The notes beneath the pieces were generated by a model, which saw only the letters and a program-made list of their open reading frames with translations, made no database searches and was not told the DNA's origin. A DNA stretch of 24,908 bases from CAZBWS01 sp964495705 (GTDB taxonomy: Bacteria; Pseudomonadota; Gammaproteobacteria; HTCC5015): NCBI GenBank assembly GCA_964495705.1, contig CAZBWS010000036.1, positions 1-24,908 of the forward strand. Reading direction: 5' to 3'. How positions within the stretch are numbered: the first letter of the stretch is position 1; the number at the start of each line of letters is the position of its first letter. The position numbers and the translations under genes were made by a program. Positions 24,584 to 24,908 of this stretch are shown here, one piece after another.

Positions 24584-24908
24584 TGATTAAAAGATTATTA
24601 CAGTTATGTATTTTTACTCTGCTGTGTAGCCTATCCGCATTGGCGTTGGCGGTGCCACAAAACGTCAGAGATGAGTTTGCAACAATCAGTTATGCAAATA
24701 ACGATGGCTCAGAAAACTGGGCAGCCAATTGGGTTGAAGTGGCAAACGGAGCTACAGTAGGCGGAGTTACAATAGACGGTGATAGTGACCCTGCTGCGGA
24801 CATGATACAAGTAACGGGGGGGGAGCTAAGGCTAGAGGGCGTAGGTGGCATCGACCCCTTTATTACTCGAACTGTTGATCTGTCAGCTGCCGTAGGGCTG
24901 ACTACATT
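24583..24908 (+). CDS. Exported beta-rich protein, N-terminal part (partial)
   Basis: The ATG at 24583 overlaps the previous stop by one base (TGATG), and the gene runs off the right edge after 108 full codons. The signal peptide is MIKRLLQLCIFTLLCSLSAL followed by ALA. The mature part starts VPQNVRDEFATISYANNDGS and then ENWAANWVE. This DEF...YANNDGS-x-x-W-x-x-x-W-x-E opening is a pattern I associate with large multi-domain exported proteins of marine and environmental proteobacteria, but I cannot name a family with certainty. Its position as the last visible gene of the right arm matches that of the P-domain gene in the left arm, though their N-termini are unrelated. It is probably a long secreted or surface protein. 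Confidence 0.8.
   Translation, partial: MIKRLLQLCIFTLLCSLSALALAVPQNVRDEFATISYANNDGSENWAANWVEVANGATVGGVTIDGDSDPAADMIQVTGGELRLEGVGGIDPFITRTVDLSAAVGLTT

Overview
The window reads as part of a chromosome of a Gram-negative bacterium, most likely a gammaproteobacterium. This is inferred from the Sec signal peptides, a lipoprotein with an OmpA-type peptidoglycan-binding domain, two very large proteins with outer-membrane beta-barrel C-termini, and moderate base composition with typical Shine-Dalgarno sites. There are no tRNA or rRNA genes, no CRISPR array, no transposase and no housekeeping enzyme. Every gene encodes an exported protein, and nearly all are built from DUF11-like or related Ig-like beta-sandwich repeats.

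The layout is two divergent gene sets that fire outward from an AT-rich regulatory region at about 9581-10056. The leftward arm (minus strand) runs: small single-domain DUF11 protein (9580-9089), two-domain surface protein (8892-7609), a second two-domain paralogue (7550-6420), a giant barrel protein carrying two OmpA domains (6420-292), and the start of a secreted P-domain protein (299 to the left edge). The rightward arm (plus strand) runs: small single-domain DUF11 protein (10057-10533), six-domain surface protein (10741-14118), a giant barrel protein (14225-21316), a separate OmpA lipoprotein (21339-21950), a second six-domain paralogue (21947-24583), and the start of another exported protein (24583 to the right edge).

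The two arms therefore carry the same parts list: one small DUF11 protein, two long surface proteins, one barrel, one OmpA module and one distal accessory protein. Gene order and domain number differ. In the left arm the OmpA module sits inside the barrel protein; in the right arm it is its own lipoprotein gene next to the barrel gene. The long proteins share a motif just after the signal peptide (roughly [ST]-x-[IL]-T-N-x-A-x-V-x-Y), and all non-barrel DUF11 proteins that end inside the window stop exactly at a terminal beta strand. My inference is that this is a duplicated and diverged surface-structure system. The barrel and OmpA parts would form an outer-membrane, wall-anchored platform, and the DUF11 proteins would be exported or assembled subunits. 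No function has been shown from sequence alone.

Regulation appears layered. The shared divergent region has a CRP-like site and two dyads. Structured leaders of about 200 bases precede the first long gene of each arm. A three-hairpin array including a likely intrinsic terminator lies between the first long gene and the barrel gene on the right, and an 11-bp hairpin lies between the two long genes on the left. Downstream genes are tightly coupled by overlaps of 1 to 8 bases.
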